Source: Frankiaceae bacterium
GTDB lineage: Bacteria > Actinomycetota > Actinomycetes > Mycobacteriales > SCTD01
Direction: 5' to 3'
Assembly (NCBI GenBank): GCA_016650445.1
Contig: JAENVS010000018.1
Location: 1-64,000 of the forward strand
Length of the DNA stretch: 64,000 nucleotides
The notes under the pieces are model-generated. The model made no database searches. It was given only the letters and a program-made list of their open reading frames with translations, and was not told where the DNA came from. A program made the translations under genes and the position numbers. Below, piece by piece: positions 60,177 through 64,000 of the stretch. Positions within the stretch are counted from its first letter, which is position 1; each line of letters opens with the position of its first letter.

Positions 60177-63100
60177 TCGACCACCTGCCGACCGTCGGGT
60201 TGCGCCGGGCAGCAGCGCCGGAACGCGCAGCGCGTGCAGTAGTCGTTGGGGGTCGGCGGGAAGCTCTCGCCCAGCACCCGGCGTACAGCGGTGTCGAGCA
60301 GCTCCTCCACCCACGACGGTGACGGCTCGAGCGGCTGCTGCGCCTGCACCTTCGGACCGGGGCCGCTGTCGAGTCGCAGCATGACGAGCTCGGCACCACC
60401 GGGCTCGGGTCGTGACCCCAGCCGCTCGTCGAGCGCGCCGGCGCGCACGGCCAGCTGGTAGGTGCCGAGCTGCGCGTGCGCCACGACGTCGTCTCTGCTG
60501 AACGCCGACTTGCCGGTCTTCAGGTCGACGACGTGCACGCGCCCCTCCCGGTCGAGCTCGACGCGGTCCATGAAGCCCCGCAGCCGCACCGGACCGCCCG
60601 GCATGTCGAGCTCGACCTCGAAGCCCACCTCGGTCGCGACCAGCTCGCGGTCGCGCGGCGCCTGGTGCCACACCAGGAAGCGCCGCAGCGCCTCCCGCGC
60701 CTCGGTGTGCTGCTGCTCGGACTGCCAGGGCGCGTCATAGGCGAGCGAGGACCAGACCGTGTCGAGCCGCACCATCAGGGCATCGAGGTCCTCGGGTGCC
60801 TTGCCGGTCGCCACCTCGTCAGCCAGCGCGTGGACGACGCTGCCGAACCCCATCGCGGTGCTCGCGGCCGTCTGCGCATGCACCTCGTGCTCGAGGAACC
60901 ACCGCAGTGGGCAGGTGCGCAGGCCCTCGAGCGACGACCCCGACAGCGGCACGGCCAGACCCAGCGCCTGGACGGGGTGGTCGCTCTCCGTCGGCAGGGC
61001 CAGCCCCCACCAGCGGCTCGGGTGCGCCGCGGGCGCGAGGGCGTCACCGGTGTCGTCGCACTCCCGGGCGAGCAGCGCCAGCCGCGCAGCCGCGGCGCGA
61101 CGCATGCCGGGCGTGCGATGGGGGTCGGTCGCCTCGCGTCGCAACGCGGCGACGAGCGACGGCAGGGACAGCGGGCGCGCGACACGCTCCCGGTGCTCGT
61201 CGACCGTGACACCGAGCTCTCCGAGGAAGCGGCTCGGCCGCTCGCCGTCGTCCTCACCACTGTCGACGGCGGTGACGACCAGGCGGCGCCGGGCGCGAGT
61301 CAGCGCGACGTAGAACAGGCGTCGCTCGTCGACGAGCAGCGACGCACGATCCGCCGGCGCCCGCAGCTCGGGCTCGCGCAGCGGCGCGAGCCGCTCGGCG
61401 TCGAGCAGCGTGCTGCGACGTCGCAGGTCGGGCCAGACGCCTTCCTGCACGCCGGCGACGACGACGACGTCCCACTCCAGTCCTTTCGACCGGTGCGCAG
61501 TCAGCAGTCGCACCGCGTCACCGCGCAGACCCCGCTCGGCAAGGGTGTCGCCCGGGATCTGCTGCGCCTCGAGCTCCGCGACGACGGTGCTGACGCCGGT
61601 CATCTCACGCCGCTCGGATGCCCGAGCCACCGCCGCGAACAGCGCGACCACGGCGTCGAGGTCGCGGTCGGCCGCGCGGCCGGCGGAGCCGCCGGACAAC
61701 GATGCCTTCTCGAGCCGGCTCGGCCAGGGGCTGCCGGACCACAGCTCCCAGAGCGCGGCTTCGGGGCTCACGGCCAGCGCGTTCCGCGCCCGTGAGAGCA
61801 GCTCAGCCAACCGGACAGCCGACCGCGTGACGCGTGGGTCCATGGCGAGCAGCACCCGCGGGTCGCCGACGGCGTCGCGGATGAGCTGTGACGACGGCGC
61901 GGGCAGCGCCTCCGATGCGCGCCGGTCGACGGCGCGCAGCTCGCGGCCGAGCCGGCGCAGCTGACTCGGGTCGGCGCCGCCCAGCGGCGACAGCAGCAGC
62001 TCGCGCGCGGCGTCGACGGTCAGCGCCCCCGGATCGTCGGCGAAGCGCAACGCCAGCAGCAGCGGCGCCACCGACGGCTCCTGCGCCAGCGGCAGCTCGT
62101 CACCCGCAACTTCAAGGGGTACGCCGGCAGCCGTCAGCACCCGACGCAGCAGTGGCACGGACCGCGAGCCGGACCGCACCAGGACCGCCATCCGCGACCA
62201 CGGGGTGCCGCGCTCGAGGTGCTCGCGCCGCAGCAGGTCGGCGATCGCGTCGGCCTCCGCCCCGACGGAAGGGTGCGTGTGCGCCTCGACGGCACCAGCT
62301 TTCGTCGCCGCGCCGGCAACGAGCGACCGGTGCGCCCGCACTCGGTCAGCGGGCAACCCGGGAGCAGGGAGCCGGGCGGCCACCCGGCGGGAGACCTCGA
62401 GCAGGGCCGGGCCCGACCGCCGGCAGGTGCGCAGCGGCACGACGGGTGCGGGGCTGCCGTCGCCGCGCGGGAAGCGGCTCGGGAACTCGAGGATGCCGCG
62501 CACCTCGGCCCCGCGGAACGCGTAGATGGACTGGTCCGGGTCACCGACGACGACGAGGTCGCGACCGCCGCCCGCAAGGGCCTGCAGCAGCCGTTCCTGC
62601 GCGGGGTCGGTGTCTTGGTACTCGTCCACGAACACGGCCCGGCAGCGCGACCGCAGCATCGCCGCGACGTCGGGCGACTCGGCGAGCAGCACCGCACGGT
62701 GCACCAGCTCGGCGTAGTCCAGCGCGCCTTGCGCGTCGAGCACGTCGAGGTACTCCGCGAAGAACGACGACAGCGCAGCCCAGTCGGACCGCCCCTCGCG
62801 CCGGGCGAGCTGCTCGAGATCGGCCGGCTCGAGGCCGACCTCCCGGGCCCGCGCCAGCAGCGCGCGGACCTCCTCGGCGAGCCCCCGGGTGGTCAGGCAG
62901 GCTCGCAGCACCGGGGGCCACGCCCGGCCGAGCTCGAGAGAGCCGCGCAGCAGCTCGCGCAACGCGACGTCCTGCTCCGGTCCGGACAGCAGCCGCATCG
63001 GCTCGCGGAAGGCCTCCGGCGACTGGTGCTCGCGCACCAACGCGTAGGCGAAGGCGTGGAAGGTCCAGGCCGACGGCCCGGCCGTCGTCGTACCGAGACG

Positions 63101-63418
63101 TGCCGTGATCCGCTCGCGCAGCTCCTGCGCAGCCTTGCGGCTGAAGGTGAGGACGAGCACCTCGTCCGGCGAGAGTCCGCCCTCGACGCCGTTCCCCTCG
63201 ACCCGTCGCGCCACCGCCTCCACGAGCGTCGTCGTCTTGCCGGTGCCGGGGCCGGCCAGGACGAGCAGCGGACCGCCGTTCTTCGACGAGCAGTGGGCCA
63301 GCACCTCGCGCTGCGCCTCGTCAGGGACGAGCCTCGTCGCGACGGCCGGCGGCGTACGGATCAACCGGTACGGCGACGGGTCAGCCGACGCCGGGCGGCG
63401 GGTGGGAGCGGTCCTCAT
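60173..63418 (-). CDS. adnA: AdnA, helicase-nuclease subunit of AdnAB
   Basis: 1081 residues from the ATG at 63418 (a GTG six codons earlier is possible). Motor motifs: VLAGPGTGKTTTLVEAVARR, VFVDEYQDTDPAQERLLQ, VVGDPDQSIYAFRGAE and RRLFYVALTRARRRL. The C-terminal nuclease has GFMDRVELDREGRVHVVDLK with TGKSAF. A four-Cys iron-sulfur set is visible as TCPLRWFLEHE and DYCTRCAFRRCCPAQ. It forms an operon with adnB by a 4-bp overlap, in the same order as Rv3202c-Rv3201c. Confidence 0.94.
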   Translation of the reverse strand: MRTAPTRRPASADPSPYRLIRTPPAVATRLVPDEAQREVLAHCSSKNGGPLLVLAGPGTGKTTTLVEAVARRVEGNGVEGGLSPDEVLVLTFSRKAAQELRERITARLGTTTAGPSAWTFHAFAYALVREHQSPEAFREPMRLLSGPEQDVALRELLRGSLELGRAWPPVLRACLTTRGLAEEVRALLARAREVGLEPADLEQLARREGRSDWAALSSFFAEYLDVLDAQGALDYAELVHRAVLLAESPDVAAMLRSRCRAVFVDEYQDTDPAQERLLQALAGGGRDLVVVGDPDQSIYAFRGAEVRGILEFPSRFPRGDGSPAPVVPLRTCRRSGPALLEVSRRVAARLPAPGLPADRVRAHRSLVAGAATKAGAVEAHTHPSVGAEADAIADLLRREHLERGTPWSRMAVLVRSGSRSVPLLRRVLTAAGVPLEVAGDELPLAQEPSVAPLLLALRFADDPGALTVDAARELLLSPLGGADPSQLRRLGRELRAVDRRASEALPAPSSQLIRDAVGDPRVLLAMDPRVTRSAVRLAELLSRARNALAVSPEAALWELWSGSPWPSRLEKASLSGGSAGRAADRDLDAVVALFAAVARASERREMTGVSTVVAELEAQQIPGDTLAERGLRGDAVRLLTAHRSKGLEWDVVVVAGVQEGVWPDLRRRSTLLDAERLAPLREPELRAPADRASLLVDERRLFYVALTRARRRLVVTAVDSGEDDGERPSRFLGELGVTVDEHRERVARPLSLPSLVAALRREATDPHRTPGMRRAAAARLALLARECDDTGDALAPAAHPSRWWGLALPTESDHPVQALGLAVPLSGSSLEGLRTCPLRWFLEHEVHAQTAASTAMGFGSVVHALADEVATGKAPEDLDALMVRLDTVWSSLAYDAPWQSEQQHTEAREALRRFLVWHQAPRDRELVATEVGFEVELDMPGGPVRLRGFMDRVELDREGRVHVVDLKTGKSAFSRDDVVAHAQLGTYQLAVRAGALDERLGSRPEPGGAELVMLRLDSGPGPKVQAQQPLEPSPSWVEELLDTAVRRVLGESFPPTPNDYCTRCAFRRCCPAQPDGRQVVE

Positions 63419-63436
63419 CGGTGCCCACTCCACCAC

Positions 63437-63544
63437 GGAGGTACGACGTTTCGCCGTACCCCCACCCGAAGCGTCAGAACAGCCACGCGGCGAGGGCGCG
63501 GCGAGGGCGCACCCGTCTTCTGACGCCCTGGGCGGGGCGGTGGG
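63437..63544. other. Interval between S1 protease and adnA with GCGTCAGAA inverted repeat
   Basis: GCGTCAGAA at about 63471 and its complement TTCTGACGC at about 63515 can form a hairpin downstream of the protease gene (minus strand). It is likely a terminator. The adnA promoter must overlap this region. Confidence 0.4.
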
Positions 63545-64000
63545 TCAGATGCCGCCGGTGAAGGGTTCGGTGCCGTTGACCAGGGTCAGGCCGGGTACGC
63601 CGTGGGACTGGGCGTAGGCGATCTCACGGGCCAGGTCACCGACGCCGTTGCTCAGCGCCAGCGGCGCCAGGGCCACCGTGCTGAGCACGCCGAAGGCCTG
63701 GCCGCTGTCGTCGAGGAAGCCGCTGCCGGAGTCACCCGGGATGCCGGGGGTGGCGGTGTAGACCGTGTGGTTCCACCCGCCGGCGTCGTCGCCGAGCGAC
63801 CGCCCGTACTTCGGGCTGAGCGTCGTGACACCGAACCGCAGCGACGAGTTGCCGTAGCTCTCCACGGTGTCGCCGAACTGCAGCTCCGTCGTACGGACCC
63901 CGACCGGCCCGCCGAAGACCGGGACGGACGGGTTGGTCAGCGCGACGTCCGCAGGGTCGAGCCGGATGAGTGCGACGTCGTTGTAGGCGCAGGTGTCCGC
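63545..64000 (-). CDS. Trypsin-like (S1) secreted serine protease, C-terminal part (N-terminus beyond window)
   Basis: The frame is open to the window end, so about 151 C-terminal residues are seen. DTCAYNDVALIRLDPADV carries the catalytic Asp of chymotrypsin-like proteases and GIPGDSGSGFLDDSG the catalytic Ser with its oxyanion loop. The catalytic His and signal peptide must lie beyond base 64000. The internal GTG at 63865 is not a credible start. It resembles actinobacterial secreted proteases of the alpha-lytic/trypsin type. Confidence 0.85.
   Translation of the reverse strand, partial: ADTCAYNDVALIRLDPADVALTNPSVPVFGGPVGVRTTELQFGDTVESYGNSSLRFGVTTLSPKYGRSLGDDAGGWNHTVYTATPGIPGDSGSGFLDDSGQAFGVLSTVALAPLALSNGVGDLAREIAYAQSHGVPGLTLVNGTEPFTGGI

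Noticed and set aside
56451-60242. 1263-codon plus-strand frame opposite adnB and the SDR gene
   Set aside because: It spans two well-supported minus-strand genes and has shadow-like composition.

Overview
The window is 64 kb of GC-rich, densely packed actinobacterial chromosome. Supporting signs are the whiB7/adnAB/uvrD2/mycoredoxin complement, frequent GTG starts, many 4-bp ATGA/GTGA gene overlaps, several apparently leaderless promoters with TANNNT -10 boxes, and an initiator tRNA with a C1-U72 end. From memory of the Mycobacterium tuberculosis map, the backbone matches the Rv3193c-Rv3202c neighbourhood: UPF0182, YlbL-type PDZ/Lon protease, DUF2342 protease, ABC1 kinase, whiB7, uvrD2, mycoredoxin, nudC, adnB, adnA. 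Accessory genes are inserted between these. I cannot place the organism below class with confidence.

Layout. 1-2259: the end of a TetR regulator overlapping a secreted type-1 periplasmic-binding protein. 2260-3773: a DUF4143-type AAA ATPase behind three 23-bp-spaced operator-like repeats. 3827-8533: a 4.6-kb segment bounded by 123-bp direct repeats that end in the anticodon loop of tRNA-fMet. It carries a very large LuxR-type (LAL) regulator, two small exported proteins and one small cytosolic protein, and has two near-identical promoters. 8615-16692: ArsC-like protein, UPF0182, PPA1309 protein, a large sensor kinase, YlbL and a small conserved protein. 16908-18640: an ECF sigma factor fused to a membrane segment and exported tail, coupled to a 57-aa secreted peptide, followed by two copies of a palindromic element. 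18759-29975: a small membrane protein, moaE, DUF2342 and YgjP-like metalloproteases, enoyl-CoA hydratase, an S8 protease with a tryptophan-pentad tail, a second sensor kinase, DUF5679, a ThiF-like E1 and an ABC1 kinase.

30092-37370: secreted and small proteins, a methyltransferase, an alkaline-phosphatase-superfamily enzyme, and the whiB7 locus with leader ORF and attenuator. A secreted beta-propeller follows. 37443-45277: uvrD2, mycoredoxin, a GAF-ANTAR protein, DUF1206, nudC and an M16 peptidase pair. 45413-49179: two tandem secreted ceramidase-like proteins. 49184-53039: AidB-like acyl-CoA dehydrogenase, an alpha/beta hydrolase-HAD pair and a lipoprotein. 53082-56981: a lipid/steroid-type module (acetoacetate-decarboxylase-like, sulfotransferase, DUF1214, SDR) whose divergent promoter carries a KstR-like operator. 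56991-63418: adnB and adnA. The window ends inside a secreted trypsin-like protease.

Functional themes are DNA repair (uvrD2, adnAB), antibiotic/redox stress (whiB7, mycoredoxin, nudC), envelope sensing and proteolysis (two orphan kinases, YlbL, S8, S1 and M16 peptidases) and lipid metabolism. The items most worth following up are the tRNA-fMet-flanked LAL/peptide segment, the ECF-membrane fusion with its peptide and palindromes, the W-pentad protease, and the KstR-like module.
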